From: Candidatus Schneewindia gallinarum
GTDB lineage: Bacteria; Bacillota; Clostridia; Oscillospirales; Ruminococcaceae
Direction: 5' to 3'
Assembly: GCA_904420175.1 (NCBI GenBank)
Contig: CAJFUF010000023.1
Span: 62,001 to 126,000, forward strand
Length of the DNA stretch: 64,000 nt
Part shown: positions 8,409-20,817 of the stretch, piece by piece
Layout: every line of letters begins with the position of its first letter
Position numbering within the stretch: position 1 is the stretch's first letter
The notes under the pieces: model-generated
Databases searched by the model: none
Seen by the model: the letters and a program-made list of their open reading frames with translations, nothing else
What the model was told of the DNA's origin: nothing
Program-made: the position numbers and the translations under genes

Positions 8409-11400
8409 TTGCCCAAACCATTTGTCCATTTACATGTCCATACGGAATACAGCCTGCTGGACGGCGCGTGCCGCCTTGACAAGCTGGTGGCCCATGCGAA
8501 GGAGCTGGGCCAAACTGCACTGGCCATCACCGACCACGGCGTGATGTACGGCGTGGTCGATTTTTATAAAGAGTGTAAAAAGCAGGGACTAAAGCCCATT
8601 ATCGGCTGCGAGGTGTATGTGGCGCCGAGAACCCGCTTTGACAAGGTGTACAAGACCGACTCGCACCCCTACCATCTTGTGCTGCTGTGCAAAAATTATG
8701 AGGGGTATCAGAACCTGATTCAGATGGTCTCTCTGTCCAATATCGAGGGGTTCTACAACCGTCCCCGCGTGGATATGGAGCTGCTGAAAAAATACAACGG
8801 CGGGCTTATCGCCCTGAGTGCCTGCCTTGCGGGGGAACTGCCGCGCCTGCTGATGGACGGCCGGTACGAGGATGCGAAACAGCTGGTGAACACCTACCGG
8901 GAGCTGTTCCCGGAGGGGTACTATATTGAAATGCAGGATCATGGCATTCCGGAGCAGAAGGAGCTGCTGCCCAAATTCATCCAGCTTTCTAAGGAGACGG
9001 GCGTGGGCCTTGTGGCCACAAACGATGTGCACTATGTGGAGAAGAAGGACCATGAGACGCAGCATGTGCTTGTCTGCCTGCAGACGGGAAAAACCGTGGA
9101 CGAGCCGGGCGGTCTTGAATTTTCCACGAATGAGTTTTATTTAAAAAGCGGGGAGGAGATGGCAGAGCTGTTCTCCTACGCCCCGGAGGCGATTGAGAAC
9201 ACAGTAAAAATTGCGGAGCAGTGCGGCTTTGATTTTGAGTTCGGCGTGACAAAGCTTCCGTATTTTTCCGCCCCCAACGGACAGGACAATACGGAATATT
9301 TTAAGGACTTATGCTATGCAGGCCTTCACAGGCACTACGGGGAGAATCCGCCGCAGGAAATTGTCGAACGGCTGGAGTACGAGATTTCCGTTGTTGAGAA
9401 GATGGGCTATGTGGAGTATTACCTCATCGTATTCGACTTTATCAACTACGCCAAACAGAACGGCATCCCGGTGGGGCCGGGACGCGGCTCCGGCGCAGGA
9501 AGCCTTGCCGCCTACTGCATGGGAATTACCAGCATCGATCCCATCAAATACAACCTGCTGTTTGAGCGCTTCCTCAACCCGGAGCGTGTCAGCATGCCGG
9601 ACTTTGACATTGACTTCTGCTTCGAGCGCAGGCAGGAGGTCATCGACTATGTGGTGCGGAAATACGGCAGCGACCATGTGGCGCAGATTATCACCTTTGG
9701 TACCATGGCTGCGCGCGGCGCCATTCGCGACGTGGGGCGGACGCTGGGCTTGAGCTATCAGCAGGTGGACGTCATTGCAAAGGCAGTGCCTTCGGGTCCT
9801 GCGGCGCTGCACATCACCCTCGACCGGGCACTGGAGGTTTCAAAGGAACTGCGTGACTTCTACGACAAGGACCCGCAGGCCAGAAAGCTGATTGATATGG
9901 CCCGGGCATTGGAGGGGATGCCGCGGCACGCCTCCACCCATGCAGCGGGCGTGGTCATTACAAGAGAGCCTGCCAGTAGCTATGTCCCGCTTCAGAAAAA
10001 CGGCGACGTCATCGTCACCCAGTTCCCAATGGGCACGCTGGAGGAACTGGGACTGCTGAAAATGGACTTCCTTGCACTGCGCAACCTGACGATTATTGAC
10101 GATGCGGTAAAGCAGGTTAAGCGCATGGAGCCGGACTTCTCCATTGATGCCATTCCTACGGACGACAAGGCGGTGTTCGAAATGCTGGGCGAGGGGCAGT
10201 CCACCGGTGTGTTCCAGTTCGAATCAGCGGGCATGCGCCGCGTCCTCAGCCAGTTCAAGCCGGAGTCCATTGAGGATCTCATCGCCATTGTGTCGCTGTA
10301 TCGCCCGGGTCCCATGGACAGTATTCCAACCTATATCCGGAACAAAAACAACCCCAGCCTTATCCGTTACAAGCACCCGCTGCTGGAACCGATTTTAAAG
10401 GTCACCTACGGTTGTATTGTCTATCAGGAGCAGGTCATGGAAATCTGCCGCAAGTTGGCGGGCTTCTCCCTGGGGCACGCGGACCTGGTGCGCCGCGCCA
10501 TGAGCAAAAAGAAGGCGGACGTCATGGAGAAGGAGCGGGCGAATTTTATCGCCGGATGTGAGAAAAACGGCGTCAGCAAAAACATCGCCACCGACATCTT
10601 CAATGAGATGAGCAGCTTTGCCTCCTACGCCTTCAATAAATCCCATGCGGCGGCCTATGCGCTGGTGTCCTACCAGACCGCCTATCTCAAGTGCCACTAC
10701 CCACAGCAGTACATGGCGTCGCTTTTGACCAGCGTCATCGACAACACGGATAAGATTATCGAGTACATCGGTGAGTGTACCCGCATCGGCATTAAGGTAC
10801 TGCAGCCGGACATTGAAAAGGGTGACTTAAACTTCACCGCTTATGGAAAGGACATTCTGTTCAGCCTGCTGGCCATTAAAAACGTGGGACGAAACGTGCT
10901 GGCGGATCTGCTGGCGGACCGGGACCAGAACGGGGAATTCACCAGCTTTTACGACTTCCTTAAACGGGCCACGGCCGCAGGCATTAACAAGCGCGCCATT
11001 GAAAACCTGATTAAAAGCGGCGCGCTGGACGGCTTTTCACTTGGACGTGCATCCATGATGCATAATTTTGAAAGCATGGTGGACAGCATCCAGGCGGAAA
11101 ACAAGCGCAACTTAACCGGCCAGATTGACTTTTTCGGCGGTTTGGACGAGGGGGAGACCGTCACCTTTACCGAGGTGCCGGAGTATGTGCAGAGTGAGCT
11201 GCTGAAGATGGAGAAAGAGACCATCGGCATCTATTTGTCGGGCCATCCGCTGGAGAAATACCGCGGCCTTTCCGCACGGCTGAAGGCCACGCCCATCCGC
11301 TTCATTCTTGAGGAAGAGGATCGGGACCGTCTTGACGGAAGAAGGGTAACGGTGTTGGTTGTGGTGCTGCAAAAGTCGGTGAGAATTACAAAATCCGGAA

Positions 11401-11870
11401 GCACCATGGCATTTTTAAACCTGGAGGACGAGACAGGCTCTATTGAAGCATTCGCTTTTCAGAACATGGTGGACCAGTACGGGCACCTGCTGGAGGAAAA
11501 CCAGGTGTTGGTAGTGAAGGGCCGCCTGAGCGCCCGGGAGGATGACCTGAAGCTTATCTGCGAGGAAATTGCTTCCGCGGAGGAGCGGCTGAACGGCCCG
11601 GAGATCATCGAACACGCCAAAAAAGCAAAGGGCGGTAAACGGCCGGCGGGCCTGTATCTGAAGGTGCGCTCCCGCTCGTCGGTGGAATTTGAAACGGTAA
11701 CCGAATTGCTGAAGGCCTATCCAGGGCAGCTGCCGGTTTTCGTCTATTTTGAAAACCAGAAGAAGCTGACAAGCGCGCCGCGCAGCCTGTGGGTCACGGG
11801 CGAGGAGGGCCTGTGCCGTAATCTGACCGGTGTACTGGGAGAAAATTCTGTCGTCCTCGAACGCGAATAG
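8409..11870 (+). CDS. dnaE: DNA polymerase III alpha subunit, DnaE type
   Basis: The 1153-residue replicative polymerase subunit. It has an N-terminal PHP domain (FVHLHVHTEYSLLDG), the palm with catalytic PDFDIDFC near residue 398 and the region around GPGRGSGAGS, the finger domain with RPGPMDSIP, the helix-hairpin-helix region, and a C-terminal OB fold from about residue 980. The start is TTG 8409 behind GGAAGGAGG. It has no 3'-5' exonuclease insertion, so it is DnaE rather than PolC. It is followed by pfkA, which has its own promoter. Confidence 0.96.
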   Translation: MPKPFVHLHVHTEYSLLDGACRLDKLVAHAKELGQTALAITDHGVMYGVVDFYKECKKQGLKPIIGCEVYVAPRTRFDKVYKTDSHPYHLVLLCKNYEGYQNLIQMVSLSNIEGFYNRPRVDMELLKKYNGGLIALSACLAGELPRLLMDGRYEDAKQLVNTYRELFPEGYYIEMQDHGIPEQKELLPKFIQLSKETGVGLVATNDVHYVEKKDHETQHVLVCLQTGKTVDEPGGLEFSTNEFYLKSGEEMAELFSYAPEAIENTVKIAEQCGFDFEFGVTKLPYFSAPNGQDNTEYFKDLCYAGLHRHYGENPPQEIVERLEYEISVVEKMGYVEYYLIVFDFINYAKQNGIPVGPGRGSGAGSLAAYCMGITSIDPIKYNLLFERFLNPERVSMPDFDIDFCFERRQEVIDYVVRKYGSDHVAQIITFGTMAARGAIRDVGRTLGLSYQQVDVIAKAVPSGPAALHITLDRALEVSKELRDFYDKDPQARKLIDMARALEGMPRHASTHAAGVVITREPASSYVPLQKNGDVIVTQFPMGTLEELGLLKMDFLALRNLTIIDDAVKQVKRMEPDFSIDAIPTDDKAVFEMLGEGQSTGVFQFESAGMRRVLSQFKPESIEDLIAIVSLYRPGPMDSIPTYIRNKNNPSLIRYKHPLLEPILKVTYGCIVYQEQVMEICRKLAGFSLGHADLVRRAMSKKKADVMEKERANFIAGCEKNGVSKNIATDIFNEMSSFASYAFNKSHAAAYALVSYQTAYLKCHYPQQYMASLLTSVIDNTDKIIEYIGECTRIGIKVLQPDIEKGDLNFTAYGKDILFSLLAIKNVGRNVLADLLADRDQNGEFTSFYDFLKRATAAGINKRAIENLIKSGALDGFSLGRASMMHNFESMVDSIQAENKRNLTGQIDFFGGLDEGETVTFTEVPEYVQSELLKMEKETIGIYLSGHPLEKYRGLSARLKATPIRFILEEEDRDRLDGRRVTVLVVVLQKSVRITKSGSTMAFLNLEDETGSIEAFAFQNMVDQYGHLLEENQVLVVKGRLSAREDDLKLICEEIASAEERLNGPEIIEHAKKAKGGKRPAGLYLKVRSRSSVEFETVTELLKAYPGQLPVFVYFENQKKLTSAPRSLWVTGEEGLCRNLTGVLGENSVVLERE

Positions 11871-11899
11871 TTGACCGAACGAAAATTAGGGTATATAAT
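11871..11899 (+). promoter_or_regulatory. Sigma-A promoter of pfkA
   Basis: TTGACC at 11871-11876, 17 bases, TATAAT at 11894-11899. The -35 starts directly after the dnaE stop codon, so pfkA can be transcribed independently. Confidence 0.8.
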
Positions 11900-11944
11900 G
11901 TTCATGTCTGCGAAAAAATCGAAGACTTTGGAGGGATTTGGATT

Positions 11945-12916
11945 ATGAAGAAAATCAAAGCGATTGGCGTTTTGACCAGCGGCGGCGATGCGCCGGGCAT
12001 GAATGCGGCCATTCGTGCGGTGGTCAGAACTGCAATTACCAACGGTATCAGGGTCTACGGCATTAAACGCGGGTATAACGGGCTGTACCACGGCGACATG
12101 TTTGAGATGAATCTGCGCAGCGTGTCCGACATTATCAACCGCGGCGGCACGATCCTCTATACCGCCAGAAGTAAGGAGTTTAACAGCCCGGAGGGCGTTT
12201 TAAAAGCAAAAGAGCAGTGTGAGAAGGCCGGCCTTGACGCCATTGTGTGCATCGGCGGCGACGGCACGTTCCGCGGCGCGCTGGATCTGTCGCGCGTCGG
12301 TGTTCCGTGCGTGGGCATTCCCGGCACCATCGACAATGACATCGGCTGCAGCGAGTACACTATCGGCTACGACACAGCGATGAACACTGCCATGGAAATG
12401 ATTGATAAGATTCGTGACACTGCACAGTCCCACGACCGGTGCAGCGTTATCGAGGTTATGGGCCGCCGTGCCGGCTACATTGCCGTAAACACCGGCATTG
12501 CCTGCGGCGCCTCTGCAATCTGCATTCCTGAGCATCCCTTCAGCTTGGAGAAGGACTTCCTTGAGAAGGTCCGCGCCAACCAGAAAACCGGCAAGCGCCA
12601 CTTCATTGTGCTGGTTGCGGAAGGTGTCGGCGGCGTCCAGCAGATGGCGGAAGAGATTGAAGCCAAAACCGGTATTGAGACACGTGCTACCATCCTTGGC
12701 CACGTGCAGCGCGGCGGCGCGCCGTCCCTTCGGGATCGCGTAGTGGCAAGCCAGATGGGCTACCATGCTGTGAAGCTGCTGCTGGACGGAAAAGGCGGAC
12801 GCATCGTCGCCATGCAGAGCGAGAAAATCATTGATTTGGACATTGAGGAGGCGCTGGCCACTAAGAAAACGCTGGATCCTGCGCTGATCGACATGAACGA
12901 CGAAATCTCAATCTAG
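11945..12916 (+). CDS. pfkA: ATP-dependent 6-phosphofructokinase
   Basis: Phosphorylates fructose-6-phosphate, the committed step of glycolysis. The 323 residues match the bacterial short form. Visible motifs are GGDAPGMNAAIR at the N-terminus, the ATP site IGGDGTFRGA (with GGDG near residue 103, ATP rather than PPi type), the catalytic GIPGTIDNDI, and GHVQRGGAPS for substrate binding. The start ATG 11945 is preceded by GGAGG. A strong terminator follows. Confidence 0.97.
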   Translation: MKKIKAIGVLTSGGDAPGMNAAIRAVVRTAITNGIRVYGIKRGYNGLYHGDMFEMNLRSVSDIINRGGTILYTARSKEFNSPEGVLKAKEQCEKAGLDAIVCIGGDGTFRGALDLSRVGVPCVGIPGTIDNDIGCSEYTIGYDTAMNTAMEMIDKIRDTAQSHDRCSVIEVMGRRAGYIAVNTGIACGASAICIPEHPFSLEKDFLEKVRANQKTGKRHFIVLVAEGVGGVQQMAEEIEAKTGIETRATILGHVQRGGAPSLRDRVVASQMGYHAVKLLLDGKGGRIVAMQSEKIIDLDIEEALATKKTLDPALIDMNDEISI

Positions 12917-12976
12917 CTTTATAAAAGGGCGGTTCCATTTCAGCATGCCCCTGCAGGAACAGCCGGCAGAATAGAT

Positions 12977-13016
12977 AAAAGAGGAAAACTCTGCTTTAAG
13001 AGTTTTCCTCTTTTTT
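12977..13016 (+). terminator. Terminator after pfkA
   Basis: A 16-base perfect stem (AAAAGAGGAAAACTCT and its complement) with a 6-base loop, ending in a T run. Confidence 0.9.
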
Positions 13017-13091
13017 GTGGCAGGAAATACCGGACGTTTAGCATGGTGCCCATTACAGTGCAGCCTTTGCCGCAGCCGCCGTTCCCGCTTT

Positions 13092-13120
13092 TCACATTCG
13101 CCCTTTTCTTTTCATATAGT
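13092..13120 (+). promoter_or_regulatory. Candidate sigma-E sporulation promoter of yunB
   Basis: TCACATT, 14 bases, CATATAGT. This resembles the mother-cell sigma-E consensus (KMATATT, about 14, CATACAHT) with one mismatch in the -35 and two in the -10. Bacillus yunB is sigma-E dependent, so the match fits the gene. Moderate evidence only. Confidence 0.4.
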
Positions 13121-13139
13121 GAAATAATGGGGTGATTCT

Positions 13140-13766
13140 ATGGGAAAAATAGCGTGGAGGAAGCGAATAATCAAAATTTGCGTTTTCCTTCTTTTCATTT
13201 CCGCCTGTATTGTTCTGCTGGACCGACAGGTGCGGCCCGTGGTAGAGGCCATGTCCATCAGCTATGCAAAAATTCTTGCAGAACAGGCAATTAACACCAC
13301 CGTGTCACAGATTTTGGAGGAAAACGACATCTCAGCGCAGGACCTTATCACCATTACCCGCAACAGCGAGGGGGACATCACAGACCTGCAGGTAAACAGC
13401 ATTTTGGCAAACCGGCTGAAAACCAGCCTCAGCGACGGGGTTTTAAACGGGCTATTGGCACTTGAAGAGCAGAAGTTAAGCATTCCGCTTGGCACCCTGT
13501 CCGGGATTCAGCTGTTCTCTGGCTGGGGACCGGATATCCACATCCGGGTTATCCCGGCCACCTATGTGGACACAAAAATCATCAGCACCTTCACCTCCGC
13601 GGGCGTTAACCAGACGGTTCACCGCATCGTGTTCCGTGTGGTAGTGGATATTTCGGCCATTGTTCCTGGCTATGTGTCCACCGGGCAGATTGAAAGCGAC
13701 ATGGTGTTTTCCGAAACAGTCATTGTGGGTTCCGTACCCAACTCCTTTGCGCAGATCACCTTGTAA
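13140..13766 (+). CDS. yunB: Sporulation protein YunB
   Basis: A 208-residue protein with one N-terminal membrane helix (about 10-27) and an extracytoplasmic remainder, similar in size and order of motifs to YunB (VRPVVEAMSISYAKILAEQAINT; the DITDLQVNSILANRL stretch). YunB is needed for proper spore formation in Bacillus; its molecular role is unknown. The start ATG 13140 follows GGGGTG. The gene stands alone between two terminators, with a possible sigma-E promoter. Confidence 0.85.
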   Translation: MGKIAWRKRIIKICVFLLFISACIVLLDRQVRPVVEAMSISYAKILAEQAINTTVSQILEENDISAQDLITITRNSEGDITDLQVNSILANRLKTSLSDGVLNGLLALEEQKLSIPLGTLSGIQLFSGWGPDIHIRVIPATYVDTKIISTFTSAGVNQTVHRIVFRVVVDISAIVPGYVSTGQIESDMVFSETVIVGSVPNSFAQITL

Positions 13767-13774
13767 GGGGATAG

Positions 13775-17334
<3,560 letters not shown>

Positions 17335-17511
17335 AGCACAAAACAGGGCAGATACGATGACGCCATCAAAAACCTAGTTAAGAAAACGCTTCCTCCTTCG
17401 ACAGACGTTCCTGCAACCGGTGATGCCGGCACCGTGGGCGGTTTCCTTGCCCTGGCCCTTGTCAGTGCAGGTGTGTTGGTAATTTCAGCAAAGAAGCAAA
17501 AAGAAAATTAA
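17335..17511 (+). pseudogene. Remnant of a sortase-anchored surface protein (C-terminal sorting signal)
   Basis: Directly after the gatB stop and in the same frame, 58 codons are open to a TAA at 17509-17511. They end in VPATGD, then a hydrophobic helix (VGGFLALALVSAGVLVIS), then a basic tail KKQKEN. That is the order of a cell-wall sorting signal (LPxTG-like motif, membrane helix, positive tail). There is no ATG, GTG or TTG in the frame before it, so it cannot be translated by itself; I take it as the leftover 3' end of a deleted gene. Read-through of the gatB stop would append it to GatB, which I think unlikely. Confidence 0.6.
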
Positions 17512-17520
17512 CCGCTGTTT

Positions 17521-17551
17521 TCCCACCCTTTTTAAAGGGTGGGATTTTTTT
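17521..17551 (+). terminator. Terminator after the gatB/remnant region
   Basis: Stem TCCCACCCTTT / AAAGGGTGGGA followed by seven Ts. Confidence 0.88.
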
Positions 17552-17588
17552 GTGATAATACCATGCAGGGGAAGCGGATTGCAGAGGT

Positions 17589-17620
17589 GCCGGGCAAAAG
17601 AAAACGCCCGGCCTTTTTCT
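17589..17620 (+). terminator. Second terminator before spoIIIA
   Basis: Stem GCCGGGC / GCCCGGC with a 10-base A-rich loop, followed by CTTTTTCTTT. Together with the previous one it isolates the sporulation operon from upstream transcription. Confidence 0.75.
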
Positions 17621-17676
17621 TTCTGTTCTAATCCTTGTCCACCCCGCGTATAGATAGGACAACAGAGGTGAAAAAA

Positions 17677-18579
17677 ATGACAGGAAACGAAAACAACATG
17701 CGGACAGCCTTCTGGGAGGCGGCGTCCTGCCTGCCGCGGGAGGCGCAGCGCGCCCTGATGCAGGACGATCAGCTTTGCAGCAAGGCGGTGGAAATCCGGC
17801 TGCGTCTCGGACAACCCCTGACGGTGGAATGGCCGTCCGGCAGGACGGCACTGCCCCAGGTTAGGGTAACACAGCGGCTGCTGGATGATGTCTTTCAAAG
17901 AATTTGCGATTACACGGTGCATGCCCATCTGGCAGAAATCAGGAACGGGTTCATCACCCTACCGGGCGGGCACCGGGCAGGCTTCTGCGGGACGGCGGTG
18001 CTGGATGGAGATGGCAAGCTGATCTCCGTTAAGGATATCACTTCCATCAATATCCGCGTGGCGAGGGACGTTCCGGTGGACCTGTCGGAAATCCTGTTGC
18101 ACGTCCCCCATCCGGAAGATGGGATTTTGGTGGCAGGCGCGCCGCTCAGTGGAAAAACCACCCTGCTGCGGGCGCTTGCAAAGGAGTATGCAAAGACGTG
18201 GAAGATAAGCATAATTGACGAACGCGGGGAACTTGGACTGAAGGGGGCGAAGCTGTTTCAAAATTGTGATTTGTTTGACGGCTATAAAAAAAGCACAGGG
18301 ATGGAAATTGCCCTTCGCACCATGTCGCCGCAGCTGATTGTATGTGACGAAATCGGCAATGAAGGGGAGCTGAAGGGCGTTTTGGACTGCCTTCAGGCGG
18401 GTGTGGGCATTGTCGCCAGCATCCACGCCAGGGATCGCCGCCAGCTGTGGGAACGGCCCATTGCAAAGCGGATGTTAAGCAGCGGTGCCATCCGGTATGT
18501 CATCCTGCTTACCCCGGACAGCGTGGGAAAAATTGCGGAAATCCTGACGCTGTCCGGTGGGGAACCGGTGCCATGCTGA
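17677..18579 (+). CDS. spoIIIAA: Stage III sporulation protein AA (secretion-type ATPase)
   Basis: The cytoplasmic ATPase of the SpoIIIA-SpoIIQ feeding channel between mother cell and forespore, related to type II/IV secretion ATPases. It has 300 residues, with Walker A GAPLSGKTTLL near residue 155, Walker B LIVCDEIG and the VASIHARD region. The track begins at TTG 17635; ATG 17677 with AGAGGTG six bases upstream is the better start. It is first of eight genes in standard order. I could not identify a convincing sigma-E promoter before it. Confidence 0.95.
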   Translation: MTGNENNMRTAFWEAASCLPREAQRALMQDDQLCSKAVEIRLRLGQPLTVEWPSGRTALPQVRVTQRLLDDVFQRICDYTVHAHLAEIRNGFITLPGGHRAGFCGTAVLDGDGKLISVKDITSINIRVARDVPVDLSEILLHVPHPEDGILVAGAPLSGKTTLLRALAKEYAKTWKISIIDERGELGLKGAKLFQNCDLFDGYKKSTGMEIALRTMSPQLIVCDEIGNEGELKGVLDCLQAGVGIVASIHARDRRQLWERPIAKRMLSSGAIRYVILLTPDSVGKIAEILTLSGGEPVPC

Positions 18580-19079
18580 AGCTGACGGGGGCGGTGCTCC
18601 TTTTCGGTGCATGTGCGCTGGCGGGCGTGCGGTACGGTATGCGGTGGCGGCGCAGGCAGGAGTATTATGAGCAGCTGGATGGCTGGCTGACGTTTTTGCA
18701 GTTGGAAATCAGCTATTCCCGCAGCAGTATGGTGGAACTGCTGAGGCAGGGTGGGAAGGAGTTCCCGGAACTGACCTTCCTGTCCGGCTGCGAGCAGCGC
18801 ATGGCGGAAGGGGAGAGCTTTGCGCATGCTCTGTCTGCGGCAGTCGCTGAAACTTCGAAGGAGCTTCCGGAGTTTGAAAAGGGGCTTGCCATTATTGGAG
18901 AACTGGCCTCCACCCTCGGTACAACGGACATGGAGGATCAGCAGAAGGTGCTGAGACTGGCGCAAAAGAAACTTTCCCTGCTGACAGCGGAGGCCAGGGA
19001 GGACAGAAAAAAGTACGAAAAGCTGTACCGCTCCCTGGGGGTGCTGGGGGGACTGGCCGCCATACTGGTCATACTTTAA
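18573..19079 (+). CDS. spoIIIAB: Stage III sporulation protein AB
   Basis: A 168-residue membrane protein related to GspF-type secretion components: an N-terminal helix (LTGAVLLFGACALAGV), a cytoplasmic helical domain, and a C-terminal helix (LGGLAAILVIL). The track ORF begins at 18447 inside spoIIIAA; ATG 18573, overlapping the upstream stop by seven bases, gives the normal length. Confidence 0.93.
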   Translation: MLKLTGAVLLFGACALAGVRYGMRWRRRQEYYEQLDGWLTFLQLEISYSRSSMVELLRQGGKEFPELTFLSGCEQRMAEGESFAHALSAAVAETSKELPEFEKGLAIIGELASTLGTTDMEDQQKVLRLAQKKLSLLTAEAREDRKKYEKLYRSLGVLGGLAAILVIL

Positions 19080-19098
19080 GGAAACGGAATGAAAAGCT

Positions 19099-19293
19099 AT
19101 GGACATTGATTTAATTTTTAAAATTGCGGCCATCGGCATTATTGTCGCCGTCCTCAACCAGGTGCTGATCCGTGCCGGCAGGGAGGAGCAGGCCATGCTG
19201 ACCACTCTGGCCGGCCTGATTGTGGTGCTGATGATGCTGATAGGGGAGATCAGCACCCTGTTTGAGACGGTGAAAACCGTCTTTGGGCTGTAG
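19099..19293 (+). CDS. spoIIIAC: Stage III sporulation protein AC
   Basis: A 64-residue protein with two membrane helices (IAAIGIIVAVLNQVLI and TLAGLIVVLMMLIGEI), the expected size and topology for SpoIIIAC. Part of the mother-cell membrane platform of the feeding channel. It starts at ATG 19099 and ends two bases before spoIIIAD. Confidence 0.93.
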   Translation: MDIDLIFKIAAIGIIVAVLNQVLIRAGREEQAMLTTLAGLIVVLMMLIGEISTLFETVKTVFGL

Positions 19294-19295
19294 TT

Positions 19296-19682
19296 ATGAA
19301 CATCATGACCGTGTGTGGGCTTGCCGTGACGGCGGCAGCATTTATCGTCCTGTTCCGGCAGCACAAGCCGGAGTACTCCCTGGCGCTGTCGCTGGTGGCA
19401 GGTGTGGGAATTCTGATTGCGGTGCTGGGGGCAGTAACGCCGGTGCTGGAACAGATTAACGCGTTCCTTTCGCAGGCGGGAATGGACAGCAGCATGCTGG
19501 AAGTTCTGTTCAAGGCGCTGGGAATCACCTTTGTGGGCAGCATGGCGGTGGATTTGTGCAAGGACGCAGGGGAGGGGATGATCGCCTCCAAGGTGGACTT
19601 TGCCACAAGGGTGGCAGTGCTGCTGTGCGCACTGCCCGCATTCCGCAAACTGCTGGACATGGTGGTAAAACTGATGAGCTAA
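19296..19682 (+). CDS. spoIIIAD: Stage III sporulation protein AD
   Basis: A 128-residue polytopic membrane protein homologous to SpoIIIAC in its first half (helices at about 4-20, 30-50, 70-90, 100-118), with GITFVGSMAVDLCKDAGEG in the conserved loop. Start ATG 19296 two bases after spoIIIAC, so it is translationally coupled. Confidence 0.93.
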   Translation: MNIMTVCGLAVTAAAFIVLFRQHKPEYSLALSLVAGVGILIAVLGAVTPVLEQINAFLSQAGMDSSMLEVLFKALGITFVGSMAVDLCKDAGEGMIASKVDFATRVAVLLCALPAFRKLLDMVVKLMS

Positions 19683-19695
19683 AGGAAAAAACAAG

Positions 19696-20799
19696 ATGAA
19701 AAAATGTTGCTTTCTTCTGTGCCTTTTTTTGTTGGCCGGTCTGTTCGCCCCGCCTGTTTGCGCGCAGGGCGAAACCGAGATGGACGAACAGACGCAGCAG
19801 TACTACAGCGACACGCTGGAACAGATCCGTCAGCTTGGAGAGGAGGCGGGGCTGACCGGCACGGTGGACACCCCTGTGGAGGAACTTACCGTGGGTACAA
19901 TTCTGGAGTCCGTCTTTGCATCCTTTATGCAGGCGATAAAATCCCCCTTCCGCCTGCTGCTTTACCTGTTGGCGGCTCTTATCGGCATGAAGCTGCTGTC
20001 CTCCTTTTCGGGGGAAAACGGCATGTCGCGTATCTATGCGACCGTGTCCATCGTGGTGGTGGCCGTGCTGATTCTTCAGCCGGTGCTGGAGCTTATCCAC
20101 CGGATGATTGACCTGACGGACCAGGTCGCCAATTTTGTGTATGGATTTGTCCCCGTTTTTACCGGTGTGGTGATTTCCACCGGGCAGATTGTGTCGGGCA
20201 CGGCGTACAGTGCCATCCTTATCGGCGCCGCACAGGTATTTTCCACCCTGATGAACACCACGCTGATGCCGTTTATCTGCGCCTTTACAAGTTTTGGTAT
20301 CGTGGGGGTGCTGCAGCCGGGGTTAAATCTCAAATCATTGCAGTCCACCATCAAAAACGGCGTGTCCTTTTGTCTTGTCCTGCTGACCACCATCTTTGTG
20401 GGGCTGTTCAGCCTTCAGAATATTGTGGGACAGGCCACCGACGCGCAGGCGCTTAAGGCGGCAAAGCTGGTGTTTTCCAGCGCCATCCCCATTGTGGGCA
20501 GCGCCATCTCGGATGCGGTGGGGACCATCAGCGGCTGCCTGCACGTTTTGAAAACCTCCGCCGGGGCGGTGGGAATTGGCAGCCTGATCCTGATTTTCGC
20601 CCCGACCTTGATTGAGGCGGTGGCCCTGAAATTTGTGCTGGCGCTGTCCACCATCGCCTCCGACATCACCGGAAGCAGTGAGGTGACGGGGGTGCTGAAA
20701 ACCATCTCCTCCGCACTGAGTATGCTGGTTGCAGTGCTGGTCTGCTATCTGCTGATTTTGATTGTCAGCACCGCGGTACTGATGAGTGTGGGAAGCTGA
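19696..20799 (+). CDS. spoIIIAE: Stage III sporulation protein AE
   Basis: A 367-residue polytopic membrane protein. It begins with a signal peptide (CFLLCLFLLAGLFAPPVCA), then a short extracytoplasmic region and about seven membrane helices, as in the SpoIIIAE family. The start ATG 19696 follows AAAGGA. Component of the mother-cell part of the feeding channel. Confidence 0.94.
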   Translation: MKKCCFLLCLFLLAGLFAPPVCAQGETEMDEQTQQYYSDTLEQIRQLGEEAGLTGTVDTPVEELTVGTILESVFASFMQAIKSPFRLLLYLLAALIGMKLLSSFSGENGMSRIYATVSIVVVAVLILQPVLELIHRMIDLTDQVANFVYGFVPVFTGVVISTGQIVSGTAYSAILIGAAQVFSTLMNTTLMPFICAFTSFGIVGVLQPGLNLKSLQSTIKNGVSFCLVLLTTIFVGLFSLQNIVGQATDAQALKAAKLVFSSAIPIVGSAISDAVGTISGCLHVLKTSAGAVGIGSLILIFAPTLIEAVALKFVLALSTIASDITGSSEVTGVLKTISSALSMLVAVLVCYLLILIVSTAVLMSVGS

Positions 20800-20817
20800 C
20801 GAAAGGAGGAAAAGGCC

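Noticed and set aside
17600-17676. Sigma-E promoter before spoIIIAA
   Set aside because: GTATAGAT could pass for a -10, but the -35 position (CTAATCC) and the C to G change make the match too poor to list, although such a promoter is expected.
18393-19694. 433-codon minus-strand ORF opposite spoIIIAA-AD
   Set aside because: Antisense to four well-defined sporulation genes, with shadow-type composition.
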